DNA from: Cyanobacteria bacterium SIG29
GTDB taxonomy: Bacteria; Cyanobacteriota; Vampirovibrionia; Gastranaerophilales; Gastranaerophilaceae
Length of the DNA stretch: 64,000 nt
Reading direction: 5' to 3'
Assembly (NCBI GenBank): GCA_015152515.1
Contig: SUTV01000002.1
Coordinates: 124,001 to 188,000, forward strand
In this document: one piece after another, positions 1 through 8,689 of the stretch
Layout: each line of letters opens with the position of its first letter
How positions within the stretch are numbered: position 1 is the first letter of the stretch
Made by a program: the position numbers and the translations under genes
Notes under the pieces: generated by a model
Told to the model about the DNA's origin: nothing
The model's input: only the letters and a program-made list of their open reading frames with translations
Databases searched by the model: none

Positions 1-408
1 AGATATTTTATTATTATTTAAAATTTGTTGAATTTTTGAATTATTTAATTCAGTCATTGCCATTAAAATATGTTCAATACTAATGAAGGAATCTTTTAAA
101 CTATCTGCATTTTCTTGTGCAATATCTAACATGTTATTTGTCATTTGAGATAAATAAAGTTGTTGATTAGGGTTTGAATTTTGGATTTGTGGAAGGTTAG
201 ATATTTCATTTACAAGTTGATGTTTGAAATTATCATTATCAATTTTTAATTCTTTACAATAATCTTTTGCTATACCTTCGTTATCTTCAGCAATTGCAAG
301 CATAATATGAATTGGCTCAAGTTGAGAATTTTTGTATCTATACATAGTTTGTTGAGCGCTATAAATTATTTCTTTTGTATAATCTGTTAGTCTATTAAAA
401 TCTATCAT
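1..408 (-). CDS. clpB: ATP-dependent chaperone ClpB, N-terminal fragment (cut by window edge)
   Basis: The visible 136 residues start MIDFNRLTDYTKEIIYSAQQ and form the double Clp N-terminal repeat: motif LEPIHIMLAI near residue 35 and a second copy SIEHILMAM near residue 110. The ATPase modules lie beyond the left edge. ClpB is a cytosolic hexameric AAA+ disaggregase that works with DnaK. The ATG at 408 has a good ribosome-binding site (GAGGTG, 6 nt upstream). The MxFNRLT opening fits ClpB better than ClpC, which usually opens MFERFT; ClpC cannot be fully excluded without the middle domain. No CIRCE-type inverted repeat is visible in the 100 nt upstream. Confidence 0.8.
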   Translation of the reverse strand, partial: MIDFNRLTDYTKEIIYSAQQTMYRYKNSQLEPIHIMLAIAEDNEGIAKDYCKELKIDNDNFKHQLVNEISNLPQIQNSNPNQQLYLSQMTNNMLDIAQENADSLKDSFISIEHILMAMTELNNSKIQQILNNNKIS

Positions 409-509
409 TAAGAACACCTCTTTTCGTCAGGCAATTAAAACCTATATTATTAGTTTAATAGTAATTTTTTCAAAATCATAAAAAATTTATAATTAATTAA
501 GATTTTTTG

Positions 510-1574
510 TTAAATTGGTAAACTAAATGTAATGGCACTTGTTCTATTATTTACATGTTCAGCCCAAATTTTGCCGTTATGTGCTTCTATAATTTTTCGG
601 CAATTATAAAGCTCTAGCCCAAATCCAATCTTTCTAAATTTGTTTGAACAAGTTATGTATTCTTCAAAGATTTCGTTTAGATTTTTCATTTTTTTTACGT
701 ATCCATAATCTAAAAATGAAATATTAATATTTTTTTTATTTTTTTCAATTTGGATAATTATTCTAGATTTTTCTATACTTTGTTCTGATGCATTAATTAT
801 TAGATTATTTATAACTTTACCAACTTCGGTTATATCTATATTAATTTCAGGAATAGAACCTTTTACAATTAATTCAACTAGTTGTTTTTTTCTATCAGTA
901 ACTTTAGATAGTTGATAAACTTTTTCTTTTATAAGTTTAACAATAGAGCAATTCTCTTTTTCAAGCTCATATAAATTAAATTCATTTTTATATTTTAGAA
1001 TTAAATTATCAGTCATGTAATTCATAAAAGAACATGAGTTTAAAAGTTCTTCTAAGATTGATTTTAAGTTATTATCAATATTTCCAAATTTATTATTTAA
1101 AAGTAGCTCTAAAATTTGAATGTTGGCTCTCATTGGGTTTTTGAGGTCGTGAGTTAAAATATCTATAAAAGTTTCTTTTTGAATTTTATTTTTTATTTCT
1201 TGAGTGATGTCTTGAATTATAATAGAGTAGCCTTCAAGTTTATTTTTTTTATTAAAAATTTTGCAAATATGCACATCCATTGGTATATTATGCAAATTAT
1301 TTTTATCATTAAAAATTAGTTTTAAAAATAAATGCATTTTATTAGAATTTATAAAATTTTCAAAGTTGATTATTAAATTATTATTTTCATAATTTGGGGT
1401 TAAATCAGTTATAGAGAAAATATTATTCTTAAAATTGTATTTTGTATTTTGGAATAATATATTCATTTTTTCATCAGTGATAATCACTTCACTATTTGAA
1501 TATTTAGTGATGTGAGTAAAAGTGGTTTGTAAAATATTTGTATTTTTATTGAAAATTTTTGTTGTTAAATTCAT
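510..1574 (-). CDS. Orphan soluble sensor histidine kinase (PAS-like, HisKA, HATPase)
   Basis: This 354-residue protein has a PAS-like N-terminal part (about 20-125), a HisKA dimerisation helix with the phospho-acceptor in THDLKNPM (His142), and a C-terminal HATPase domain. The N box is intact (NNLIINA, 256-262). The G1 box is degenerate (DYGYV at 289-293 where DNGxG is expected) and the G2 box reads GFGLELY. There is no signal peptide or membrane segment, so it senses a cytosolic cue or is recruited by a partner. No response regulator lies next to it, so its target is unknown. It probably autophosphorylates, but the altered ATP-lid residues leave activity uncertain. Confidence 0.75.
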   Translation of the reverse strand: MNLTTKIFNKNTNILQTTFTHITKYSNSEVIITDEKMNILFQNTKYNFKNNIFSITDLTPNYENNNLIINFENFINSNKMHLFLKLIFNDKNNLHNIPMDVHICKIFNKKNKLEGYSIIIQDITQEIKNKIQKETFIDILTHDLKNPMRANIQILELLLNNKFGNIDNNLKSILEELLNSCSFMNYMTDNLILKYKNEFNLYELEKENCSIVKLIKEKVYQLSKVTDRKKQLVELIVKGSIPEINIDITEVGKVINNLIINASEQSIEKSRIIIQIEKNKKNINISFLDYGYVKKMKNLNEIFEEYITCSNKFRKIGFGLELYNCRKIIEAHNGKIWAEHVNNRTSAITFSLPI

Positions 1575-1668
1575 TTTTTTAAACCAAATTATATTTTTAA
1601 TTTAAAACATAATTTGATTTTTTTAATCAGTTAATTGGGCAATTAGATATTACAAGTTTAGAAATTTT

Positions 1669-3006
1669 TTATTTTCCTATGCAGAAGTTATCAAAGATAT
1701 TTGTTAAAATATCATCTGTTATTACTTCACCAGATACTTCAGAAATAAACATTAAAGCTGATTTAATATCTATTGAAATTAAATCTTGAATTTCTTGGTT
1801 TTGAGTTGCAATTAAAGCATTTATTAAAGAATTTTTAGTTTCTTCTAAACATTTTTGTTGTCTTTGGTTTGTAATAAATTCAACTTCGGTTAAATTTTGC
1901 TTCATAACTGCTGATTTGATTTGTGATTTTAATTCTGCTAAATTTTCACCTGTTTTTAATGAAATACAAACAGCGCTTTCGTCTTTATTTTTTGTTAAAT
2001 CACATTTAGTAGCTACTTTAATGAAGGCTTTTTCTTGTATTGTGTTGAAAATTTCTTCGTCATCTGATGTAAAACCTTCGTTTAAATCGTATAAGAACAA
2101 GACAACATCAGCTTCTTGTACATATTTTTTAGAAAAATCAATACCAATGGCTTCAACTTTGTTGATATTTTCATCATCTCTAATGCCGGCAGTATCAATG
2201 ATTGTTGCAGCGATTCCATCAATATCTAAAGTTTCTTGGATAACATCACGAGTTGTACCTGCAATATCCGTTACAATAGCGCGTTCTAAATTTAAAAGTG
2301 CGTTAAATAATGATGATTTACCAACATTTGGACGACCTGCTAAAACAATTTTTATACCTTGTCTATAAACATTTGAGCTTTTTGAAAAGCTTAAAATATA
2401 GTTTATTTTTTCTAACAAATTTTCAATAGTTTCTTCAATATAACTATATTCAGGTTCTTTAACATCTTCTGGAAAATCAACAGCGGCAATAATTCTTGAT
2501 AATAATTCCATTATTTCTTGTCTAATTTTGCCAACTTCTATTGATAATTTACCAAAAAGATTTTTAGCACTTGATACAGCAAATTTTTCTGTTCTGGCAT
2601 GAATTAAATCCAAAACAGCTTCTGCTTGAGATAAATCCATTTTATGATTTAAAAATGCACGTTTAGTATATTCACCTTTTTCTGCGTATCTTGCACCGTG
2701 TTTAATTGTTAAATCTAAAATTTTATTTGTAATATGAATACCACCGTGGCATTGAATTTCAATAATATCTTCACCTGTATAACTGTTTGGTGCTTTAAAC
2801 GGTAAAACAATAACTTCATCAAGTTTTTCATTGTCTTCCATTACCCAACCGTGATATATTTTATTTGGAGTTAAATTTTTTGAAGAGAACATTTTATCAA
2901 TAATTTCAAAAGCTTTTGCTCCAGAAATACGAACAATACTAACTCCCCCATTACCAATAGGGGTTGCAATAGCACTAATTGTATCTAAAGTAAATTGATT
3001 AATCAT
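1669..3006 (-). CDS. mnmE: tRNA uridine-5-carboxymethylaminomethyl(34) synthesis GTPase MnmE
   Basis: MnmE, with MnmG, installs the (carboxymethyl)aminomethyl group on U34 of tRNAs. The 445 residues show the N-terminal folate-binding domain, helical domain and inserted G domain: G1 GRPNVGKS (224-231), G2 region TDIAGTTRD (246-254), G3 DTAG (271-274), and TKCD as the G4 variant. The protein ends FCIGK, the family's catalytic CxGK tail, so it is full length. No Shine-Dalgarno precedes the ATG; instead TATAAT (complement of 3014-3019) lies 7 nt before it, which suggests a leaderless transcript. It is divergent from the gene at 3063. Confidence 0.97.
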   Translation of the reverse strand: MINQFTLDTISAIATPIGNGGVSIVRISGAKAFEIIDKMFSSKNLTPNKIYHGWVMEDNEKLDEVIVLPFKAPNSYTGEDIIEIQCHGGIHITNKILDLTIKHGARYAEKGEYTKRAFLNHKMDLSQAEAVLDLIHARTEKFAVSSAKNLFGKLSIEVGKIRQEIMELLSRIIAAVDFPEDVKEPEYSYIEETIENLLEKINYILSFSKSSNVYRQGIKIVLAGRPNVGKSSLFNALLNLERAIVTDIAGTTRDVIQETLDIDGIAATIIDTAGIRDDENINKVEAIGIDFSKKYVQEADVVLFLYDLNEGFTSDDEEIFNTIQEKAFIKVATKCDLTKNKDESAVCISLKTGENLAELKSQIKSAVMKQNLTEVEFITNQRQQKCLEETKNSLINALIATQNQEIQDLISIDIKSALMFISEVSGEVITDDILTNIFDNFCIGK

Positions 3007-3013
3007 AGTTTCA

Positions 3014-3019
3014 ATTATA
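3014..3019 (-). promoter_or_regulatory. Putative -10 box for leaderless mnmE transcript
   Basis: On the minus strand a perfect TATAAT ends 7 nt before the mnmE ATG. Transcription would start at or next to the start codon. No good -35 box is seen, and no ribosome-binding site fits in the space. This is inferred from spacing only. Confidence 0.45.
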
Positions 3020-3062
3020 CTCTAAATAAGCAAAATTAAAACTTTTGAGGTTTTACACAAAT

Positions 3063-3809
3063 ATGAAAATTTCACCGATTAGCATTAATACATTTTTTCA
3101 GCCAAAAATAGCTTTAAAAAATCAAGCTATTCCTACTTTTAAATCACAATTAGAACAAGATGTTTTTGTTCGAACTACTTGTCCGGTTGAAGAAAAAAAG
3201 GAAGCAAAATCATCACTTCCAAAATATTTGTATCATTTAACTAATAAAGCGAATTATGACAAAATTGTGAATACAGGTAAAATAAAATTTTCAAAAGACA
3301 TAATTGACGGTGTATTTATGATTGATATGGATGATTTTCAAACTAATTGGAGAAATATGCCAAATTATAATAATACCGGAACTATGGCTCAATCACTTTT
3401 AGAACAAGCTCTAAAGGGTGAAAAAGGTTTGGTACTTTTGAGAATACCTACAGAAGCACTTGATGAAACTCAATTGGTGCTTAGACCAGAAGATGATGTT
3501 GTAAATTTTATAAATAGTGAGCATTTTCGTAATTTAGCAACAGTTTTTGCTGAAAAAGGTGGGATTTATAATAATAAATCAGAAATGCCAAAAGAATTAG
3601 TTGAAGGCTATTCTCCTTTGAGGGCTCAAGAATTTTCTGATGAAAATAGAGCTGTTGAATACATTTATAAAGGTAATATAGATGTCGAACAAGTTGGGGT
3701 TGAAAAGGTATTAGACCTTCCAATGATTCGTAGAAATACTCTTTGGGGATATAGTAAAAAAGAATTTGAAAAACTTTATGAAGCAATTCGTGATAGTGCT
3801 TCAGCCTAA
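3063..3809 (+). CDS. Hypothetical protein, candidate ADP-ribosyltransferase fold
   Basis: This 248-residue protein starts at ATG 3063 (GAGG 12 nt upstream); a TTG 18 nt earlier is in frame but less likely. Residues 1-30 (MKISPISINTFFQPK, then IPTFKS) look like a low-complexity leader. From residue 54 it reads LPKYLYHLTNKANYDKIVNT, like the first strand and helix of the ART superfamily (DarT/DUF4433 and Tpt1-type), with His58 as the candidate NAD-binding residue. Near the C-terminus, RAVEYIYKGNIDVEQV (196-211) resembles the final strand that carries the catalytic Glu (Glu199). The match is by motif only. It could instead be a lineage-specific family with no enzyme activity. It runs divergently from mnmE and lies upstream of the HIT gene. 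Confidence 0.55.
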   Translation: MKISPISINTFFQPKIALKNQAIPTFKSQLEQDVFVRTTCPVEEKKEAKSSLPKYLYHLTNKANYDKIVNTGKIKFSKDIIDGVFMIDMDDFQTNWRNMPNYNNTGTMAQSLLEQALKGEKGLVLLRIPTEALDETQLVLRPEDDVVNFINSEHFRNLATVFAEKGGIYNNKSEMPKELVEGYSPLRAQEFSDENRAVEYIYKGNIDVEQVGVEKVLDLPMIRRNTLWGYSKKEFEKLYEAIRDSASA

Positions 3810-3865
3810 TTAAATATTTGCATTAATACTAAAAAAAATATACTATTATAAAAAAGAGAGGTAGT

Positions 3866-4201
3866 ATGAGTTTAGATTGTATTTTTTGCAAAATTGCGAA
3901 TAAAGAAATTAATACTAATTTGATTTATGAAGATGAAAATGTTGTTGCGTTTAATGATCTTAATCCGCAAGCACCAACTCATTTTTTAGTAATTCCTAAA
4001 AAGCATTATGCTTCATTAAATGAAATTAACGAAAAAGGAGAGTTTGAAAATATTTTTTCAGCAGTGCCTAAAGTTTGTGCAAAATTGGGTATTAAAGAAT
4101 ATAGAACCGTAGTTAATACAGGAGCTAGTGCAGGTCAAACAGTTTTTCATATTCATGTTCATGTAATGGCTGGTAGAGAATTTGGTTGGCCAGCAGGTTA
4201 A
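3866..4201 (+). CDS. HIT family protein (Hint/PKCI-type nucleotide phosphoramidase)
   Basis: The 111-residue protein starts MSLDCIFCKIANKEI and carries the histidine triad HIHVH (His95, His97, His99) before the conserved end REFGWPAG. Hint-type enzymes hydrolyse adenosine 5'-phosphoramidates and aminoacyl-adenylates in the cytosol. The length and the N-terminal CxxC are normal for the family. The ribosome-binding site GAGAGG precedes the ATG by about 6 nt. The next gene starts 1 nt after the stop codon, so the two are probably co-transcribed. Confidence 0.95.
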   Translation: MSLDCIFCKIANKEINTNLIYEDENVVAFNDLNPQAPTHFLVIPKKHYASLNEINEKGEFENIFSAVPKVCAKLGIKEYRTVVNTGASAGQTVFHIHVHVMAGREFGWPAG

Positions 4202-4202
4202 T

Positions 4203-4526
4203 ATGTATAATCGTTGGTATGATAAATATCCTGAATTAAAATCTTTATTGCTTTTATTAGAGACAGTTGATAAGCAATATATTGATTTGATTGCTTCAGA
4301 TTTTTTACAAATAATATTAGAAAAATATAAAACTAAATTTGATGAAGTAATTCAACAAATGGCTGATAATCCTCCACCGAGGTATAATCGATGGTATGAT
4401 GAAAGTTATGATCTTCATACTTGTATTCAATTCATTAAGTATTTAGATGATAATGAAAAACCAGAATTAATAAATTCTTTTATAGTGTCACTTTTAAGTT
4501 TTATAACGAATGTAGATGATGAATAA
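4203..4526 (+). CDS. Hypothetical protein with two NRWYD repeats
   Basis: This 107-residue protein starts at ATG 4203, just after the HIT stop codon. It contains two similar units of about 55 residues, each beginning YNRWYD (YNRWYDKYPELK at 2-13 and YNRWYDESYDLHT at about 62-74) followed by a predicted amphipathic helix. There is no signal peptide or membrane segment, and it is rich in Asp, Glu, Leu and Ile. I recognise similar RWYD-type openings from small uncharacterised bacterial proteins but know no function. It overlaps the next gene by 11 nt, so it is translationally coupled in the HIT-SDR operon. Confidence 0.75.
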   Translation: MYNRWYDKYPELKSLLLLLETVDKQYIDLIASDFLQIILEKYKTKFDEVIQQMADNPPPRYNRWYDESYDLHTCIQFIKYLDDNEKPELINSFIVSLLSFITNVDDE

Positions 4527-5223
4527 AAAAAATATTTTAATAACAGGAGCTTCTCAAGGTATTGGATTAGAAATAGCAAAACATTTTGCTAAGTTGCATA
4601 ATGTTTATGTTGTTTCTAGAAATGAAGAAAAACTTAGAAAATTATGTGAGCAATATGAATTTTCTGGTTATTTTGCACTTGATTTGACAAAAGAAGTTAA
4701 AATTGATTTAGATATTGATGTATTAATTAACAATGCGGGTGTTTATTTTTATTCACCTATTGAAAAAATGAATGAAGAAGATATTTTGTCTTCAATAAAA
4801 TTAAATACAATTGCTCCATATATGCTATCAAAAGCAGTGGTGCCACATATGAAAAAACAAAAGTATGGAAGAATTATAAATATAGGTTCAATTTCTGGTG
4901 TTATGGGCGAGGCTAATGCTTCGGTTTATTCTATGACAAAAGCTTCTTTAATTGGATTAACAAAATCTTTAGCATTAGAATTGGCGCAAGATGGAATTAC
5001 TGTTAATGTTATTAATCCAGGTTGGGTTGATACTGAATTGATAAATAACGAAAATTTAGAAGAAGATTTTTCTAAAGAAGAAATTATTGAAACAATTCCG
5101 CAAAGAAGGTTTGTATTGCCTGATGAAATTGCTTCAACTTGTGAATTTTTAATTTCAGAGAAAGCAAAATCGATTACAGGTCAGTCTATAAATGTTTGTG
5201 CAGGTTTATCTTTAGGATTTTAA
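4516..5223 (+). CDS. SDR family NAD(P)-dependent oxidoreductase (FabG-like)
   Basis: A classical short-chain dehydrogenase of 235 residues. The Rossmann dinucleotide motif is TGASQGIG (10-17), the structural motif NNAG (72-75), and the catalytic set Ser125, Tyr138, Lys142 lies in INIGSISG and YSMTK. The C-terminal GQSINVCAG is typical of FabG-like 3-oxoacyl-ACP reductases, but the family has broad substrates and no fab gene is near, so the substrate is open. It overlaps the NRWYD-repeat gene by 11 nt, and the pseudopilin gene begins 11 nt after its end. Confidence 0.9.
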   Translation: MMNKKNILITGASQGIGLEIAKHFAKLHNVYVVSRNEEKLRKLCEQYEFSGYFALDLTKEVKIDLDIDVLINNAGVYFYSPIEKMNEEDILSSIKLNTIAPYMLSKAVVPHMKKQKYGRIINIGSISGVMGEANASVYSMTKASLIGLTKSLALELAQDGITVNVINPGWVDTELINNENLEEDFSKEEIIETIPQRRFVLPDEIASTCEFLISEKAKSITGQSINVCAGLSLGF

Positions 5224-5234
5224 AAGGAGTAAAA

Positions 5235-5735
5235 ATGTTTAAAAATAAGAAGGGTTTTACAACTGGTGAAATAGTTTTAAGTTGTGTTGTAATAGTTGTT
5301 ATAGCAACTATATTTCTATTATTTTTTGTTGGTACAGATAATAAAGACCCAATTTCTAAAATTAAAAAAATGGGTTATACACTTCGAGAAACAGTATTAT
5401 ATGCAGAAGGTGCTACAAATCAAAAATCACTTGATTGGGATTATAGTTTGTCACCGAACGACTTTTTCAGAAAATATTTGCATGAATATTTAAATTATTC
5501 ATATATGCAAGAACGTAATTTAAAAGATGATTTGGCTGAAAAAGCTTATTTTGTGCGTTTTGTTGATGATTCTTTCATTGAATTAAAAAAAGGTGAATGT
5601 ATGGAATATCATTATGATGCAAATGGTGCAAATAAACCAAATCAATTTGGACAAGATCAATATACTTTTTACCTTTGCCCAAGAGCTTATGCTGATAAAA
5701 ATAATTTTATAAATAATCCAAATATGTCAAAATAA
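5235..5735 (+). CDS. Type IV pilin-like / pseudopilin protein
   Basis: The 166-residue protein starts at ATG 5235, chosen because AAGGAG lies 5 nt upstream. It opens MFKNKKGFTTGEIVLS: a short basic leader, a prepilin peptidase site (G7/F8), Glu at mature position +5, then a hydrophobic helix of about 20 residues. This is the class III signal of type IV pilins and type II secretion pseudopilins. The ectodomain (about 30-166) contains two late Cys that could form a C-terminal disulfide, as in many pilins, and matches no family I can name. It probably lies at the inner membrane or in a pilus. A strong terminator follows. Confidence 0.85.
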   Translation: MFKNKKGFTTGEIVLSCVVIVVIATIFLLFFVGTDNKDPISKIKKMGYTLRETVLYAEGATNQKSLDWDYSLSPNDFFRKYLHEYLNYSYMQERNLKDDLAEKAYFVRFVDDSFIELKKGECMEYHYDANGANKPNQFGQDQYTFYLCPRAYADKNNFINNPNMSK

Positions 5736-5748
5736 AAAATAACAATTA

Positions 5749-5782
5749 AAAAACCGCCTGTTTTAAAGGCGGTTTTCTTTTA
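5749..5782. terminator. Bidirectional Rho-independent terminator
   Basis: AAACCGCC and GGCGGTTT form a stem of about 9-10 bp around a TGTTTTAAA-type loop, with a T-rich tail on the plus strand and an A-run on the 5' side that gives a U-tract on the minus strand. It sits between two convergent genes and can stop both. Confidence 0.9.
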
Positions 5783-5796
5783 TGTTTTTGTATTGA

Positions 5797-6915
5797 TTAA
5801 ACTGCTTGTTTTGTCATATTTAAACATTTAATAACTGTTTCAACAACTGTTTTTTGTTCTTCAGCAGTTAATTCTGGGAACATTGGTAGTGACATAACAA
5901 GTTTTGTATCTTTTTCTGTTAATGGTAAGTCACCAACTTTGTATCCTAATTCTTTATGTAATTTTTGTAAGTGTAATGGAACTGGATAATAAATCATTGC
6001 GCCAACACCATTTTCAAGAAGAAGTTTATGAACTTCATCACGATTTTCAATTTTAATTGTGTATTGGTGGTAAACGCAATAAGTATTATCTAATTCTTTT
6101 GGGGTTTTGATTTCTGGATATGCTTTAAATAATTCATTGTATCTGTAAGCATTTTCTTGTCTAGCTTTATTCCATTGGTCGATATAGTTTAATTTAACTC
6201 TTATAATAGCTGCTTGGATTTCATCTAATCTAGAGTTTACGCCTAATTCGTCGTGATAGTATCTAATAGCACCACCATGGTTTCTTAAAGCGATAATTCT
6301 GTTGAACATATCTTCATCATTACAAGTAATCATACCTCCATCGCCCATACCGCCTAAGTTTTTAGTTGGGTAGAAGCTGAAACAACCGAAGTCACCAAAA
6401 GTACCAACTTTTTGACCTTTGTATTCTGCACCAATAGCTTGGCAACAGTCTTCAATTACTTTTAAGTTATGGCGTTTTGCAATATCCATAATTTTATCCA
6501 TATCAGCAGCTTGTCCATATAAGTGAACAGGAATGATAGCTTTTGTTTTTGGTGTAATTGCTGCTTCAATTTTATCTGGGTCAATATTGAAAGTGTTTTC
6601 ATCAATATCAACAAAAACAGGAGTTGCACCAGCTAAACCAATTGCACTTGCTGTAGCTACGAAAGTGAATGCTGTTGTAATAACTTCATCACCGCGTCCA
6701 ATATTTAAAGCTCTTAAAGCTAAATGAAGAGCATCAGTACCAGAGTTTAAACCTAGTGAATATTTTGAACCACAATAAGCTGCAAATTCTTCTTGAAGCG
6801 CTTTATTGTGTTTGCCTAAAATATATGAACCAGAAGCTAAAACTTCTATAACTTCTTTTTCAATTTCTTTTCCTATTTGAGCATATTGACGTTTTGAATC
6901 TAAAATAGGTATCAT
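5797..6915 (-). CDS. DegT/DnrJ/EryC1/StrS family sugar aminotransferase
   Basis: This PLP-dependent aminotransferase has 372 residues, normal for the family. The PLP-binding lysine is Lys185 in FYPTKNLGGMGDGG; SGTDALHLAL (58-67) anchors the phosphate. Members transaminate keto groups of nucleotide sugars (for example UDP-4-keto-hexoses or dTDP-3-oxo sugars) for O-antigen, capsule or glycoprotein glycans. No nucleotide-sugar partner genes are adjacent, so the exact sugar is unknown. It has a strong ribosome-binding site (AAGGAG, 7 nt) and looks monocistronic. Confidence 0.92.
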   Translation of the reverse strand: MIPILDSKRQYAQIGKEIEKEVIEVLASGSYILGKHNKALQEEFAAYCGSKYSLGLNSGTDALHLALRALNIGRGDEVITTAFTFVATASAIGLAGATPVFVDIDENTFNIDPDKIEAAITPKTKAIIPVHLYGQAADMDKIMDIAKRHNLKVIEDCCQAIGAEYKGQKVGTFGDFGCFSFYPTKNLGGMGDGGMITCNDEDMFNRIIALRNHGGAIRYYHDELGVNSRLDEIQAAIIRVKLNYIDQWNKARQENAYRYNELFKAYPEIKTPKELDNTYCVYHQYTIKIENRDEVHKLLLENGVGAMIYYPVPLHLQKLHKELGYKVGDLPLTEKDTKLVMSLPMFPELTAEEQKTVVETVIKCLNMTKQAV

Positions 6916-6995
6916 AATTTTCTCCTTAACTTCCTACCAGTCTATAATACTAGTTTAACATATTTTACATGTGTCTTTATATAATCTTTATAAAA

Positions 6996-7023
6996 TTAAT
7001 GTTGGGCTAAAACCCAACATTAA
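6996..7023 (-). terminator. Terminator hairpin downstream of purine nucleoside phosphorylase
   Basis: TTAATGTTGGG (6996-7006) and CCCAACATTAA (7013-7023) form an 11-bp perfect stem with a 6-nt loop. On the minus strand the tail is ATTTTATAAAG, a weak U-tract, so termination may be partial. Confidence 0.65.
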
Positions 7024-7027
7024 CAGA

Positions 7028-7828
7028 TTAAACTTGTTTAATAAATTCAGATAATAAATTCTTGAAACTTTCTTTTACTTTATCAGCTGTTTCAATAACT
7101 TCGTGGTGGTTTAGTGGTGTTTCGCTTACGCCAGCAGCATAATTTGTTAAACAACTAATACCTAAAACTTTTAATCCACAATAATTTGCTACAATGGCTT
7201 CAGGAACAGTTGACATTCCAACAGCATTACCACCTAAAAGTCTAAACATATGAATTTCTGCAGGTGTTTCATAGCTTGGTCCTGTTGTTGAAACATATAC
7301 ACCTTTTTGATAACTGATATTTAGGTCTTCTGCTATACCTTGTGCTTTTATAATTAAATCTTTAGCATAAACTTCACTCATATCAGGAAAACGAGTTCCA
7401 AGTGTATCGTCATTTTTGCCAATTAATGGATTTGTTCCCATAAAGTTAATATGATCTGTAATAAACATTAAATCACCTGGAGTAAATTCTGGTGTTACTG
7501 CGCCAGCTGCGTTAGTAATAATAAGAGTTTTTACTCCTAATTTTTTCATAACTTTAACAGGATATGTTACTGTTTGCATAGAATAACCTTCATAAAAATG
7601 GTATCTTCCTTGCATCATAACTACTTTTTTACCATTAACTTCAGCAAAAACAAGTTGTCCTTTATGACCTTGTACATTAGATTTTTCAAAACCAGGAATA
7701 TCGTTATAAGAAATTTTGATAGAGTCAAAAGAATCAGCAAAATCACCTAAACCACTACCTAAAATAATACCGATTTCTGGTTGAAAATCACCAATTTTTT
7801 CACGAATAAAGTTTACTGTTAAGTTCAT
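7028..7828 (-). CDS. punA: Purine nucleoside phosphorylase (trimeric class)
   Basis: The enzyme cleaves inosine/guanosine with phosphate to base plus ribose-1-phosphate (purine salvage, cytosol). Signatures are GSGLGDFAD near residue 25, GHKGQLVFAEVNGK, MQGRYHFYEGY and TNAAGAV, with MSTVPEAIVA in the second half; all fit the low-molecular-mass homotrimer family (punA/deoD2). At 266 residues it is complete. I chose ATG 7828 because AGGG lies 8 nt upstream; the GTG at 7834 would leave only 2 nt. It is the last gene of malQ-queD-uppP-punA. Confidence 0.95.
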   Translation of the reverse strand: MNLTVNFIREKIGDFQPEIGIILGSGLGDFADSFDSIKISYNDIPGFEKSNVQGHKGQLVFAEVNGKKVVMMQGRYHFYEGYSMQTVTYPVKVMKKLGVKTLIITNAAGAVTPEFTPGDLMFITDHINFMGTNPLIGKNDDTLGTRFPDMSEVYAKDLIIKAQGIAEDLNISYQKGVYVSTTGPSYETPAEIHMFRLLGGNAVGMSTVPEAIVANYCGLKVLGISCLTNYAAGVSETPLNHHEVIETADKVKESFKNLLSEFIKQV

Positions 7829-7842
7829 ACTCACATCCCTTT

Positions 7843-8685
7843 TTACACATAATTAAAAAACACAAAAGTTGCTATACCTATTATTATGCAGTAATAGGCG
7901 AAAAATGCAAGTGAATATTTGCCTACAAACTTTAAAAAGTATTTAATACATAAATAACCGGTTATACCTGAAACAATGGTTCCTATTATGATTGCGCTCC
8001 AATTGTATTGATTAAATTCATTTATGTCAATTTTTATGAATGGATAAACCATAGAAGCACCAAGTATAATTGGTATGCTTAATAAAAATGAATATTTTGC
8101 TGCGCTTACTCTATCTTTTTTGCATAACAGACCTGATGCTATAGTTAAGCCAGAACGAGAAAACCCTGGTAATGCTGCAATCCCTTGAAATATTGCCATT
8201 ATAATTGAAGTTTTTAAATCAATATTGTTTGATTTTTCTGCAATTTTTTTTGAAAAGGCTTCTGCTGAAAATAGTAAAATACCTGTCAAAATTAGAAGTA
8301 TTCCAACAATAGCTGGTGAAAATACTAATGTTTCTGCAACATCATGCAGTGGAAAAGCAATAAAAACAGTAATTACAGTACCTAGCAAAATATAAAGTGC
8401 TAATTTGGCATTATATGGTGAAAAATCTTTTGTTTTAATAGCGTTAATAAATGCTTTTATAATTTCTAGAATGTCTTTTCTAAAGAAAATTAAGACTGCA
8501 ATTAAGGTACCCAAGTGCAACATAATATCAAGAAAGATTTCTTGTGATGATTCTTGAGCTATTTCTATACCTTTTAAAACTTTATAAAGGTTTGATGTTA
8601 TAACCAAATGGGCTGAACTAGAAATAGGCAGGAACTCACTAAGCCCCTGCACTATACCCATAATAATTGCTTGTAAAATATGCAT
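7843..8685 (-). CDS. uppP: Undecaprenyl-diphosphatase UppP (BacA)
   Basis: UppP dephosphorylates undecaprenyl pyrophosphate at the inner membrane to recycle the lipid carrier for peptidoglycan and surface polysaccharides. The 280 residues have about 8 hydrophobic helices and both family motifs: QGLSEFLPISSSAHL at 14-28 and PGFSRSG in the middle. Length is typical. It begins 4 nt after the queD stop codon, so the two are co-transcribed; punA follows 14 nt later. Confidence 0.97.
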   Translation of the reverse strand: MHILQAIIMGIVQGLSEFLPISSSAHLVITSNLYKVLKGIEIAQESSQEIFLDIMLHLGTLIAVLIFFRKDILEIIKAFINAIKTKDFSPYNAKLALYILLGTVITVFIAFPLHDVAETLVFSPAIVGILLILTGILLFSAEAFSKKIAEKSNNIDLKTSIIMAIFQGIAALPGFSRSGLTIASGLLCKKDRVSAAKYSFLLSIPIILGASMVYPFIKIDINEFNQYNWSAIIIGTIVSGITGYLCIKYFLKFVGKYSLAFFAYYCIIIGIATFVFFNYV

Positions 8686-8689
8686 TTAA

